Source of the DNA: Peptococcaceae bacterium 1109
GTDB lineage: Bacteria > Bacillota > Limnochordia > Darwinibacteriales > Darwinibacteriaceae
NCBI GenBank assembly: GCA_001028815.1
Contig: LDJB01000003.1
Coordinates: 174,850 to 238,849, forward strand
Direction: 5' to 3'
DNA length: 64,000 bases
Shown: in pieces, positions 40,991-49,950 of the stretch
How positions within the stretch are numbered: position 1 is the stretch's first letter
Layout: every line of letters starts with the position of its first letter
Made by a program: the position numbers and the translations under genes
The notes under the pieces: generated by a model
The model's database searches: none
Seen by the model: only the letters and a program-made list of their open reading frames with translations
Told to the model about the DNA's origin: nothing

Positions 40991-43045
40991 ATGAAATCCT
41001 TTCGTGGAAAACTGAGGGACCCATGGCTCTTACTCAGTATGGTGCTTGCCCTCGGCCTAGTTCTCTTAGTGGTTGTCCCCCAATACCGGATCTTCGTTTC
41101 TTCCTCAGAACAGGAGCTAGGCAAGGCTGTGTTGCGGCGGGAAAGCGATGGCTCCATAGCGCACGTTCCCAGCTCCACCGCTGGTTTCGAGATGGTGCCT
41201 GAAGGCAATGGCATGTCCATAGCGCGAAACGGCCTAGAGCTGCTCGCAGTTAGGCCCATCACCGCCAAGCAGGTGATCCTCACCCCCATGGCTGGTGATG
41301 ACATTACCGCGGAGATCGTCGATGATAAGCAGATCAAGTTGGTGGGCAGCGGTTTTGACCTAGTCCTGACCCAAGAGACGTTCAGGACATCCATTTTCGG
41401 CCCTGTGGTGAAACCAGATCCTCTTGCGATCGTAGAAGCACAGGATGGGCAGATTGTGATCAGCCATGCCGACAACGCCTACTTGACCTTTGTAGATAGC
41501 AAGCCAACACACGGGCTTGGCAACTTCCGCACGTTCTTGACTCGCAGCCGCTATGTGGACGCTATCAAAAACAGCCTGATTGTGGCGGTGGGAGCAACGG
41601 CCATTGCAACTGTACTGGCTGTGTCCCTAGCATACTTTTTTGCCCGCTACAACTTCCCGGGAAAGCAAGGAATGGTAACTCTGATAACCATGGCCTCCAT
41701 CTCTCCCCCGTTCTTGGGCGGATATGCATGGCGGATGCTGCTGGGAAGCCAAGGTGTGCTGACCCGTCTCTTAGGGCTAAACTTCACCATCGTAGGCCTG
41801 CATGGCGTCATCTGGGTAATCAACTGGCTCATATTCCCCCTGATCTTCCTGATGACATATGACTCATTTACAGCCATTGATAACACCTTGATCGAATCGT
41901 CCATGAGTTTGGGCGCAGACAAGCGGAAAACGCTGTTTAGAGTAATTATACCTTTGGCAATGCCAGGAATTATCACCGGTGTGTACCTCGGACTGATGAC
42001 TGCATTTTCCGACTTTGGCACGCCCTATGTAATCTCTCTTAACCTGAATGTACTCCCTGTGCTGGTCTATCAAGAGTTCATGAATGAAGTTGGCACCAAC
42101 TTCCCCATCGCCAGCACGGGCAGCGTGATCATGATCGCCATCTCCAGTGCAATTCTGATGGCTCAGCGCATCTATCTGGCAACCAAGTCCTATGCTTCGA
42201 TTGCATCCAAATCCATTGCGCTCATCAATCCACCCCGCCGGGTAAAGGCAGGCATTGTGAGCTATGCAGCCGTGTTGATTTTCATGGCCTTCGTGCCCCA
42301 TCTGACGGTGATAATCACGTCCTTCTTGCAGTGGAGTTCTGGCATCGTGCGGCCCATCTTTACCCTGGGCAACTATGAACGCCTGTTTAACCTCCAGCTC
42401 AGCTCCATTTACGTGAGCCTGTTCCTAGGCATCGTCACTACCATCCTTAATGTAGTGATCGGGGTTGCCATTGCTTACATCATCGTGCGCAAGCGTTACC
42501 GGATCGTTTCTAACCTCCTCAACTTGATGGTGATGATCCCGTACATTGTGCCAGGCACAGTGCTAGCCATCGGGTTCATTATGATCTTTAACCAGCCGCC
42601 CTTGCTGCTTACAGGTACCTGGGCCATTCTCGTCCTAGCGTACTTCGTAAGGAAGCTGCCCTACTCGGTAAAGACCGCTGAAGCAGTTCTATACCAGATC
42701 CACCCTGATCTCGAGGAGGCAGCTAAGAGCCTGGGAGCCAAACCCGCGAAGAGTTTCTACGACGTCACGCTCAAACTCATGTTAGGCGGAGTTATTTCTG
42801 GAGCAACCCTGTCGTTCCTTCAGATTATGACGGAGATCAGCTCCACCATCATCCTGTACCGCCCGCCGTGGAAACCAATGACTGCGGTGATTTTCGAAAA
42901 CACAACGAGAGCCGGATCTGACTTTGGTGTGGCATCGGCCATGACCGTTATCTTGATGCTGATTGTCTATGTCCCGCTCTACCTCATCACTAAGAAAACA
43001 AGAATGAACTCGAAGGGAGAGGAAACCTTTGCGACCTACAACTGA
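40991..43045 (+). CDS. Fused ABC transporter permease, FbpB/AfuB type
   Basis: The 684-residue protein is a double permease. A first membrane helix (LLSMVLALGLVLLVVVPQYRIF) is followed by an extracytoplasmic insert of about 140 residues, then two permease halves, each with an EAA loop: ESSMSLGADKRKTLFRVIIPLAMPG near residue 300 and EEAAKSLGAKPAKSFYDVTLKLM near 575. This fusion and size are those of the AfuB/FbpB group. GAGGTG precedes the ATG at 40991. The gene overlaps the ATPase gene by 17 bases. With the binding protein and ATPase it makes a full importer. Confidence 0.93.
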   Translation: MKSFRGKLRDPWLLLSMVLALGLVLLVVVPQYRIFVSSSEQELGKAVLRRESDGSIAHVPSSTAGFEMVPEGNGMSIARNGLELLAVRPITAKQVILTPMAGDDITAEIVDDKQIKLVGSGFDLVLTQETFRTSIFGPVVKPDPLAIVEAQDGQIVISHADNAYLTFVDSKPTHGLGNFRTFLTRSRYVDAIKNSLIVAVGATAIATVLAVSLAYFFARYNFPGKQGMVTLITMASISPPFLGGYAWRMLLGSQGVLTRLLGLNFTIVGLHGVIWVINWLIFPLIFLMTYDSFTAIDNTLIESSMSLGADKRKTLFRVIIPLAMPGIITGVYLGLMTAFSDFGTPYVISLNLNVLPVLVYQEFMNEVGTNFPIASTGSVIMIAISSAILMAQRIYLATKSYASIASKSIALINPPRRVKAGIVSYAAVLIFMAFVPHLTVIITSFLQWSSGIVRPIFTLGNYERLFNLQLSSIYVSLFLGIVTTILNVVIGVAIAYIIVRKRYRIVSNLLNLMVMIPYIVPGTVLAIGFIMIFNQPPLLLTGTWAILVLAYFVRKLPYSVKTAEAVLYQIHPDLEEAAKSLGAKPAKSFYDVTLKLMLGGVISGATLSFLQIMTEISSTIILYRPPWKPMTAVIFENTTRAGSDFGVASAMTVILMLIVYVPLYLITKKTRMNSKGEETFATYN

Positions 43046-44111
43046 GAATCGCGCTGCGGGAGTGGGCATTGAGCAAGTCTCCAAGGTGTTTGGAAAAACG
43101 CGCGTGCTAAACTCCGTCAATCTTCAAATAGAGCCGGAAGAATTCTTCACGATTATCGGGCCATCAGGGTGCGGCAAAACCACACTGCTGCGCATCATTT
43201 CTGGCTTCTATGAGCCTGATGGCGGGAAAGTATATTTCAACAAACAGGATGTGACAAGCCTGCCCCCCTGGGAGCGGAACATCGGCTTCGTTTTTCAAAA
43301 CTACGCACTGTGGCCCAACATGTCCATCTTTGAAAACGTGGCCTACGGCCTGCGCATTCGGAAAAAGCCCCTGGACTACATCAAACAGAAAGTAAAGTGG
43401 GCACTGGACATCGTAGATCTACCAGGTGTTGAAGATAAGAACCCCAGCCAGTTAAGTGGAGGCATGCAGCAGCGGGTAGCCATTGCCCGAGCTATCGTCA
43501 TCGACCCCGATCTGTTGCTCCTCGACGAACCCTTGTCCAACCTTGATGCCAAACTCCGCATCTCTCTGCGGAAGCACATCCGGGAGATCCAGCGCAACCT
43601 AGGGATCACAGCGGTGTATGTCACCCACGACCAGGAGGAAGCCCTTGAGATCTCCGACCGCATAGCCATAATGAACAAAGGCGATCTGCAGCAGGTCGGT
43701 ACGCCTAAAGAAGTATACGAACAGCCAGCCAATCACTTTGTGGCAAACTTTGTGGGGGAGGCCAACTTCCTCACAGGGGAAGTAACAGGGGACGGCATGT
43801 TCGTGGTGCCTAGCGCCCAAGTGAAGGTTCCCCTTAGTGTACTGCAGGCCAATGGTACTGTCACTCCAGGTAAAGCCACGATGATGGTGCGTCCTGAAAT
43901 GATCAGGGCTGCTGAAGAAGGCGAGCACCACGCATCTGGCCGCATCGTAAGGCGCTACTATGTTGGCAACTTGAAGAAGTATGTGATTGAGTTAGCAGAT
44001 AAAACCACCCTGTCCTGGGAGATGTTTGAGGACCCCTACCAGGAAGGAGATCAGGTAAGCCTCAAGTTCGCGGCCATGTGCCAGATCAAGGATGGTGTTA
44101 AGAATGACTGA
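43029..44111 (+). CDS. ABC transporter ATP-binding protein, FbpC/PotA/MalK type
   Basis: The 360-residue ATPase starts at a TTG (43029) with GAGAGG upstream, inside the permease gene. Motifs are complete: Walker A IIGPSGCGKTTLLRI at residues 43-57, Q loop FVFQNYALWPNM, signature LSGGMQQRVAIARA, Walker B LLLLDEPLSNLDA and the switch VYVTHDQEEAL. The C-terminal 110 residues form a TOBE-like regulatory domain. It energises the fused permease. The stop overlaps the glycosidase start by 8 bases, which ties the transporter firmly to that enzyme. Confidence 0.95.
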   Translation: MRPTTENRAAGVGIEQVSKVFGKTRVLNSVNLQIEPEEFFTIIGPSGCGKTTLLRIISGFYEPDGGKVYFNKQDVTSLPPWERNIGFVFQNYALWPNMSIFENVAYGLRIRKKPLDYIKQKVKWALDIVDLPGVEDKNPSQLSGGMQQRVAIARAIVIDPDLLLLDEPLSNLDAKLRISLRKHIREIQRNLGITAVYVTHDQEEALEISDRIAIMNKGDLQQVGTPKEVYEQPANHFVANFVGEANFLTGEVTGDGMFVVPSAQVKVPLSVLQANGTVTPGKATMMVRPEMIRAAEEGEHHASGRIVRRYYVGNLKKYVIELADKTTLSWEMFEDPYQEGDQVSLKFAAMCQIKDGVKND

Positions 44112-46332
44112 TTTTAAGATCGCATCTGACGTTGTGGAACAGTTTGGCAACATGATCGCCCTGCGGAAGACTGAGGAGCAAGCATTCCCAGGCATCGCGC
44201 AGCTGTTTGTGGCCTCGGTGCTCCAGTGCCAACCCTTGGCAGAAGTAGAAGTGCTGGCCAGCGACGGGAAACGGCTTGAACTGGTAGAGGAAAAGGCCGA
44301 TCTAAACCCGGTTTGCCACAAGCGTGTGTTCGGCAGCGAACTTCTGTCGGTACAGGAAGAAATTGTGGTCCATGACAACGAAGCTGCTTTGCGCCTCACC
44401 TTGGTGCCTAAGACTTGCTCGGACTTAGGGCTCACCCTGCGCATCTCTGGTGGAGTGCTCATGTCTCCTCAAGGCGTACCATACCATTGGGAAGAGGAAA
44501 AGCTCATTCACGGCACCTATTCGCCAGACCGTGTACAGGTTGACTGGCGGGACAAAATCCGTCTCGCCCTCACCTTCTCCCAGCCCATGGATGAGGGAGG
44601 AATCATGCCCCTGCGGGAGGAAGATGTTGCCAAGAAGCTCTACTTCCGCACCTTCAACGCGAAGAAGCGCTATCGCTATTGGATTGAGCGGGAAGTTCGC
44701 ACAGGGCAGGCTGGCCTAAGCACTGCGGAGGCCAGGAACCTAGCTTACTGTGGTACCAAGGCCATCACTCTCAAGGCTGGCCAGGAGTACACTCTGGAAG
44801 TATTGTTTGCCGTTGCTGACAACCCCAGCCGCTCCTTTGCACAGCTATATGCTGACCGGGACAAGGCTTGGACGGACTTCCTTGCCCAGGTCCCTGAGTT
44901 TATCTCGGACCATCAAGAACTGGTAGAAACCTACTACAAGAGCTGGTTTGTGCTGTTTGCGAACCGGATGGCCTTTGATGAACCCCGGTTTAAATACCCG
45001 TTCACCTCAGTTAACAAGTTCCACTATTACAACCAGTTCTTCTGGGATTCAGGCTTCCACGCGATTCCTTGGATCTGGTTCAATGACAAGGAACCGGCTC
45101 AATCAGAGCTGAAGAACTTCGTCCTCAATCAGTGGCGTAATGGGATGATCCCCTACGAGCTCTTCCTCTACGATGTTAACGGCCGGGAATGGATGGAGAC
45201 TGATGCTAAAACAACCGCGGCCACCCAGCCGCCAACCTTAGCTATCTCTCTGATGGAGATCTTTGCCAAGTTTGGCGACAAAGAGTTCCTGGAGTTCTTC
45301 TACGAGCCCCTCCTACGCTACGAAGACTGGCTGTGGAGATATCGGGACCTTGGCCGCAGGGGCCTCTCCTATGTGTTTCACATTTGGGAAAGCGGCACCG
45401 ACAACAGCCCCAAGTTTGACCCGGTGCACAAAAACCGGCTGCTGGACCCGGCCCTGGAGGTTGTTGACTTCAACGTCTTTATCTACCTCCTCAGGCAAGC
45501 CATCCTGAAGATGGCAGATATTCTGGGTAAAGAGCCGCCTGCCCGGATCAAAGAGCGGATCGCCCTGACGAAACAGTCAGCCAACGAAGTTCTCCTGGAC
45601 AAGGAAGATGGGTTCTATTATGACGTCTGGGCTGACACTGACAAGCATGTCAAAGTTAAGGCGTTTTCTGGTGTCCTGCCGCTCATTACCGACTGGCCAG
45701 ATGAAGAGACCCGTGAACGGCTCCTTAATGATTACCTCCTTTCGGAGAAGGAGTTCAACACAGAGTGTCCTGTCCCATCGGTGAGTGTCTCCGAACCCAC
45801 ATTTGCCAGCCACGACTTCTGGCGGGGAGCGAACTGGCCCCAGATAACATGGACCTTTGTGTATGGCCTCAAGCGCAATAGCCATGCAGAAGCAGCAAGC
45901 ATTATTCTAGACAAATACCTGGCTCAATCCACCAAACGCCACTTCTGCAATGAATACTGCGATTCAGTCACAGGCCAGGACGTAGGCCTGCCATTCCAAG
46001 GCTGGGGTACCCTCTACATTGACCATATCATCCGGCACTTGTGTGGCCTGGAGCCCACCACAAACGGCTTCCAGTTCCACCCCCTGTCCACCAGGTATAA
46101 GTCGCTGGAAGTGCGAAACATCCGCATTGGCGATATGCAGGTCAGCGTAAAAGCGGAGCAAGGCCATTGGCTTGTGAACATAGACGGGCAAGTGGCCATC
46201 AAAGCCCCGAGCCAAGGTACCTTCACCGCTGTAGTCGAAGATGGGAAACTCGTAATCACCGGCCCTGCCGAGCTTCAGGTAGAGCAAGCTCCAGGCCAAT
46301 CCACCCCGGTTGAGATTCGCAATGTCAACTAG
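44104..46332 (+). CDS. GH63-like (alpha/alpha)6-barrel glycoside hydrolase
   Basis: The 742-residue protein has a beta-rich N-terminal domain (about residues 1-260) and an alpha/alpha barrel typical of the GH63/GH37 clan: YYNQFFWDSGFHAIPWIWF near residue 320, RNGMIPYELFLYDVNGREW, HIWESGTDNSPKFDP, and DFWRGANWPQITWTFVYGL. The WDSGFH and WESGTDNSP segments hold the probable catalytic acids. Bacterial relatives hydrolyse mannosylglycerate or glucosylglycerate and alpha-glucosides. No signal peptide is present, so it acts on an imported compound. It lies in one operon with the ABC importer, a phosphatase and an RpiR regulator. Confidence 0.88.
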   Translation: MTDFKIASDVVEQFGNMIALRKTEEQAFPGIAQLFVASVLQCQPLAEVEVLASDGKRLELVEEKADLNPVCHKRVFGSELLSVQEEIVVHDNEAALRLTLVPKTCSDLGLTLRISGGVLMSPQGVPYHWEEEKLIHGTYSPDRVQVDWRDKIRLALTFSQPMDEGGIMPLREEDVAKKLYFRTFNAKKRYRYWIEREVRTGQAGLSTAEARNLAYCGTKAITLKAGQEYTLEVLFAVADNPSRSFAQLYADRDKAWTDFLAQVPEFISDHQELVETYYKSWFVLFANRMAFDEPRFKYPFTSVNKFHYYNQFFWDSGFHAIPWIWFNDKEPAQSELKNFVLNQWRNGMIPYELFLYDVNGREWMETDAKTTAATQPPTLAISLMEIFAKFGDKEFLEFFYEPLLRYEDWLWRYRDLGRRGLSYVFHIWESGTDNSPKFDPVHKNRLLDPALEVVDFNVFIYLLRQAILKMADILGKEPPARIKERIALTKQSANEVLLDKEDGFYYDVWADTDKHVKVKAFSGVLPLITDWPDEETRERLLNDYLLSEKEFNTECPVPSVSVSEPTFASHDFWRGANWPQITWTFVYGLKRNSHAEAASIILDKYLAQSTKRHFCNEYCDSVTGQDVGLPFQGWGTLYIDHIIRHLCGLEPTTNGFQFHPLSTRYKSLEVRNIRIGDMQVSVKAEQGHWLVNIDGQVAIKAPSQGTFTAVVEDGKLVITGPAELQVEQAPGQSTPVEIRNVN

Positions 46333-46361
46333 ATCCGACTCAACCATTTCGGAGGTATCCA

Positions 46362-47132
46362 ATGTCCTTACTTGATAAAATTGCAACTATTGTGGCCAGT
46401 GCAGGCGACATCCTCTTAGAAAAAATGGAAGCAGGGTTTTCCATCTGCAAGAAGGGCCAGATTGACCTGGTTACTGATGCGGACCACGCTGTGGAAAGAT
46501 TCCTCATCAGCGAGCTCAAGCAGGCATTTCCCGCAGCTTCCTTCTGTGCGGAAGAACAAGGATGGCTAGAAGACAATGAGAGCGATGCTGTGTGGTTTAT
46601 CGATCCACTGGATGGTACCACCAACTTCGCCCATGGCTTCCCCTACTTCTCCATTTCTGTGGCCTTAGCCAAGAACGGCCAGACGGTAGCTGGTGTGGTC
46701 TACAACCCTGTAAGCAAAGAACTTTTTGCTGCAGAAAGAGGCAAGGGTGCCCGGCGTAACGGGCACCCCATTAAGGTCTCGCAGAACGCTGACTTGCAGG
46801 ACAGCTTGCTTGTCACTGGTTTTCCCTACAACATCAAGACCAGCGCTGAGAACAATTTTGACCAGTTTTCCCGGGCAACAAAAGCCAGCCAAGGCGTGCG
46901 CCGTACGGGCTCTGCTGCCCTGGACCTTTGCAACGTCGCCTGCGGAAGATTCGACGGTTATTGGGAGCAGCTCGTGAATGTCTGGGACATTGCCGCTGGC
47001 GCCCTCATTGTTGAGGAAGCGGGCGGAACCGTCACAGACTACCACGGCAGTGCCTTGCTGCACAGCTCCAAGAGTGTGATTGCAACAAACGGCTTGATTC
47101 ATGGACAACTGTTAGACGTTTTACAGGGGTGA
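46362..47132 (+). CDS. Inositol monophosphatase family phosphatase
   Basis: The 256-residue enzyme has the metal-binding motifs of the family in order: LVTDADHAVERFL, FCAEEQGW, WFIDPLDGTTNFAHGFPYF and the C-terminal YWEQLVNVWDIAAGALIVEEAGG. It removes phosphate from inositol phosphate or other sugar phosphates. GGAGG precedes the ATG. It lies 29 bases behind the GH63-like gene and four bases before the RpiR gene, which suggests that a phosphorylated sugar arises during use of the imported compound. Confidence 0.93.
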   Translation: MSLLDKIATIVASAGDILLEKMEAGFSICKKGQIDLVTDADHAVERFLISELKQAFPAASFCAEEQGWLEDNESDAVWFIDPLDGTTNFAHGFPYFSISVALAKNGQTVAGVVYNPVSKELFAAERGKGARRNGHPIKVSQNADLQDSLLVTGFPYNIKTSAENNFDQFSRATKASQGVRRTGSAALDLCNVACGRFDGYWEQLVNVWDIAAGALIVEEAGGTVTDYHGSALLHSSKSVIATNGLIHGQLLDVLQG

Positions 47133-47136
47133 GAAC

Positions 47137-47967
47137 ATGCTAAACGGACATGGCGGAGTATTTCTTAGGATAAACGGAGTATACCCACATCTTGGGCGCA
47201 TGGAACAGCGGGTAGCGAATTTCATAAAGAACTACCCTGAAGAAGTGGTGCGCTTGCCCATAAATGTCCTCGCGGACAAGGTTGGAGTGAGCAGCTCCAC
47301 AATTGTCCGGCTCTGCCGCCGCCTTGGTATCCAAGGTTACTCCGATCTCAAACTCCAGCTGGCTCAAGATTTGGCAGCGAGTACCCGCCATGCCTACGCG
47401 GATGAAGGCGATGCCTCAGGCCCTGAAGCTTTGATCCGGGCCACCCATGAACGTCTCTTGGATTCCATCAATGACACATTCCGCTTTTTAAATGCTGCGG
47501 ATCTGGTCAAGGCTGGGAACTACCTGCAAGGGGCCCGGACAATCTTGGTTATCGGTACGGGGGGCTCCGCTGCAGTGGCTTCCCTGTTCAACTATAACTT
47601 AATCAAACTGGGCTTCCCCAGCCAAGCCTCTACAGACTTTGTGGCCATCCCCCTCATCCTAAACCGCATGGGCCCTCAAGACGTCTTAGTGGCCATCTCC
47701 CATTCTGGCTCCACCAGCAGCGTGGATGAAGCTGTGGGCATGGCCAAGAGCCAAGGCTGCCGAGTTGTTGGGCTCACCAACTATCCTGAATCAGTCATCG
47801 CCAGGCAAAGCGACGTAGTGCTGACTACGGCCGTGATCGAAAGCCCTCATGGCAGCGAAGGCGGGCCAATCCGGGTCGCGCAAATCGCTGTCCTCGACGC
47901 ACTCTGGCAGTGGCTCAGCGCGGCCAGCCAGCGGGAAGAGGTGGGGGCAGCAGCCTCCCGAGGATAA
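47137..47967 (+). CDS. RpiR/MurR family transcriptional regulator with SIS domain
   Basis: The 276-residue protein has an N-terminal RpiR helix-turn-helix (MEQRVANFIKNYPEEVVRLPINVLADKVGVSSSTIVRLCRRLG, about residues 22-65, written here in parts of the family pattern) and a C-terminal SIS domain with ILVIGTGGSAAVASLFNYNL and VLVAISHSGSTSSVDEAV, which binds a phosphosugar. It probably controls the Afu-like transporter operon it ends, sensing a sugar phosphate. A small hairpin (CTCCCGA/TCGGGAG) at its stop codon separates it from the convergent downstream gene. Confidence 0.92.
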   Translation: MLNGHGGVFLRINGVYPHLGRMEQRVANFIKNYPEEVVRLPINVLADKVGVSSSTIVRLCRRLGIQGYSDLKLQLAQDLAASTRHAYADEGDASGPEALIRATHERLLDSINDTFRFLNAADLVKAGNYLQGARTILVIGTGGSAAVASLFNYNLIKLGFPSQASTDFVAIPLILNRMGPQDVLVAISHSGSTSSVDEAVGMAKSQGCRVVGLTNYPESVIARQSDVVLTTAVIESPHGSEGGPIRVAQIAVLDALWQWLSAASQREEVGAAASRG

Positions 47968-47986
47968 TCGGGAGAACCTTAATCCG

Positions 47987-48919
47987 CTACAACCAGCCGA
48001 AGGATCGGAAGATGCGGTAGCGCTCCAGAGCCATGATCCCCTGCCAATAACGCCTAGCTATCGCGAACTCTAAGGGGTAGGCCGGCCAGTCCCAGGGTAC
48101 AGTCCAGAGGCCGTTTTCATCAGCCTGTTCTGCGTAGAAGGCCAAGTTCTGTTGGACTAAGCCTTCAAAGGCCGGATAAAGGAAGCTCTCAGGGCTTTGC
48201 ACGAAATTCAGAGGCAGGGCCTTGTAACCGATGGCCCACTGGGACGGATCTTGTTCCATTGCCCCCGCTGCCAGATCTTTGATCTTTTCCTGCACCTGCT
48301 TGATGCTAAACCCGGTACGCTGGGCAAGTTCAGCCTTGTAGGGCGCGAGTAGGTCCGCGGCGGCGACGTAATTGTAGGCTTCGTGCATTTCCATTGCGGT
48401 GCAGTTCATCAGCCTTTCCACGGCGAGCTGCACCGTTTTCCATCCCTGCTGGGCAGGCTTACTCTCCAGCGGCGTCCAGTAAATCAGGAAGGCGGCAAGC
48501 TCCACGCTGGGATTGAAAGCCCACTCTTCCTTTGCCCCTTCCTGCCATTCCCACCATGGAGCATGAGGATAGGCGCTGGTTTCAGGGAGCACCGCGGGCC
48601 ACATCCCATCCTCCCCCTGGCTGGCGCTGAGGTACTCCACTAACCTCGCTACAAGGGGCGACTCAGGCTCCGCCCCAACTTCAAACAGAATCCTGGCTGC
48701 AGCCCAAGAAGCCATCGGGGATGAGCTGGGCAGCCAAAAATCTGGTTCCATCCCGTGCCCAAATCCCCCATCGCTGTTCTGGTACGCCGAAAGAATCTCC
48801 AAAACCCTCTCTCTGGGCCCGCGTGCAAAGGCATACTCCCACCGGGCTGCCTCCAAGGGCCGGGCACACCGCTTCACCCACCGCTCTGCATTCTGAAATG
48901 ATTGGGCCACGCTCCTCAT
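47987..48919 (-). CDS. Alpha-alpha toroid (prenyltransferase/squalene cyclase-like) protein of unknown function
   Basis: The 310-residue protein contains QNSDGGFGHGMEPDFW and SQGEDGMWPAVL, repeats of the QxxDGxF/W type found in terpenoid cyclase and prenyltransferase toroids, followed by a helical second half (YNYVAAADLLAPYKAEL, NGLWTVPWDWPAYPLEFAIARRYW). The DxDD motif of squalene cyclases is not seen, so cyclase activity is doubtful; such proteins may act as lyases, binding scaffolds or unknown enzymes. The ATG is 15 bases downstream of the rlmA stop, so it is probably cotranscribed with that gene. Confidence 0.65.
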   Translation of the reverse strand: MRSVAQSFQNAERWVKRCARPLEAARWEYAFARGPRERVLEILSAYQNSDGGFGHGMEPDFWLPSSSPMASWAAARILFEVGAEPESPLVARLVEYLSASQGEDGMWPAVLPETSAYPHAPWWEWQEGAKEEWAFNPSVELAAFLIYWTPLESKPAQQGWKTVQLAVERLMNCTAMEMHEAYNYVAAADLLAPYKAELAQRTGFSIKQVQEKIKDLAAGAMEQDPSQWAIGYKALPLNFVQSPESFLYPAFEGLVQQNLAFYAEQADENGLWTVPWDWPAYPLEFAIARRYWQGIMALERYRIFRSFGWL

Positions 48920-48934
48920 GTGCGTGCCTCCTTC

Positions 48935-49828
48935 CTAGGCCAAGGGCCTTCTGCCAATCAAAACCGCAACGTCAATGGTTACCGCTTCTAGCCCGCTCTG
49001 CACGAACGCCTCCTTCCGCTCCGGGCTAGCCTGCCAGCTGAGGGGGGTCATTTCCACCAACGCAGGCAAGTCGTTCGCATCAACTGCTGCCCGGTACTGA
49101 ACCTCTACCGTGCTCACCTCTGCGAAGTGCTGGGCAAAGAGAAATGCTGCATCACCCTCGCCTGCCTCAGCACCCTCGCCATGCAGGGCGAGCCGCACTT
49201 CCTCGAGGTAGCGCTCCCCGGGTACCACCTTGATAACCAGGCCTTCTGGTGCCATGAGGCGGGCAAACTCCCGGTAGTTCGCGGGTGAGAAGATGTTCAG
49301 GAGCACGTGGAACTGCCCTGGGGCAAAGGGAGCCTTGGCTAAATCACCAACGCACCACAGCGGCCCGGGGTAATTCCGGGCCGCCACTTGAATCCCTTCC
49401 TTGGCAATGTCCACCCCCACGGCAAGCACCTCTATGCTGCCGCCAGCTATCTGAGAGGCCACGTTCCATAGGTGAGAACCTTCGCCGCAGCCCAGATCCA
49501 AGATGCGAATCTCCCCTGCCCCCTGCTCCTTTGCCCATCCCGCGGCGGCCTCCGCGATGGGCTGTACCACTCCTTCGTAAAGGCCTCGTTGGTACACTGC
49601 GCTCCGAGCCTCAAACAAGGCCTTAGTATATTTCTGATCCCCTTTTCTGCTGGGAAGAAGATTAAGATAGCCTGTGCGGGCTAGATCGAAGGTGTGGCCC
49701 TGTGGACAGGCCACCGAGTTGGGTTCTGTAAGGGCGAGCCCAGCTTCGCAGAGGGGACATTGGAGTAAGCCAGGCTGAGATCTGATCAAGCTTTTTACCG
49801 TATCAATTTTCCTGCGCATGAGCCTCAT
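48935..49828 (-). CDS. rlmA: RlmA-type 23S rRNA (guanine-N1) methyltransferase
   Basis: The 297-residue protein has an N-terminal zinc finger, C24, C27, C41 and H45 (LQCPLCEAG and ACPQGHTFDLARTGYLNLL), a hallmark of RlmA, followed by the SAM-binding motif ILDLGCGEGSHLW and the methyltransferase core (FHVLLNIFSPANYREFARLMAPEG). It methylates N1 of a guanine in 23S rRNA (G745 in the E. coli numbering, or the neighbouring site in the RlmA-II group). Some RlmA homologs alter susceptibility to macrolides such as tylosin or mycinamicin; that is not implied by sequence alone. The start among the two ATGs is uncertain by three codons. Confidence 0.92.
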   Translation of the reverse strand: MRLMRRKIDTVKSLIRSQPGLLQCPLCEAGLALTEPNSVACPQGHTFDLARTGYLNLLPSRKGDQKYTKALFEARSAVYQRGLYEGVVQPIAEAAAGWAKEQGAGEIRILDLGCGEGSHLWNVASQIAGGSIEVLAVGVDIAKEGIQVAARNYPGPLWCVGDLAKAPFAPGQFHVLLNIFSPANYREFARLMAPEGLVIKVVPGERYLEEVRLALHGEGAEAGEGDAAFLFAQHFAEVSTVEVQYRAAVDANDLPALVEMTPLSWQASPERKEAFVQSGLEAVTIDVAVLIGRRPLA

Positions 49829-49950
49829 ATCTTTCTGTGTAGTACTTGAGTCTATACGTACACTCTACGGGAAGGGCCTAGGCAATTCCTGCCGCACAAA
49901 AAAACCCAAAACTCCGCCTAGATTGTTAAATTTGGTTTTGTGAAAATAAG

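Noticed and set aside
43029-44111. Naming the 39938-44111 genes as an iron transporter
   Set aside because: The operon partners are a glycosidase, a phosphatase and a phosphosugar regulator, which do not fit iron uptake.
47956-47973. CTCCCGA/TCGGGAG hairpin at the RpiR stop as a terminator
   Set aside because: The stem is short and no T tract follows on either strand.
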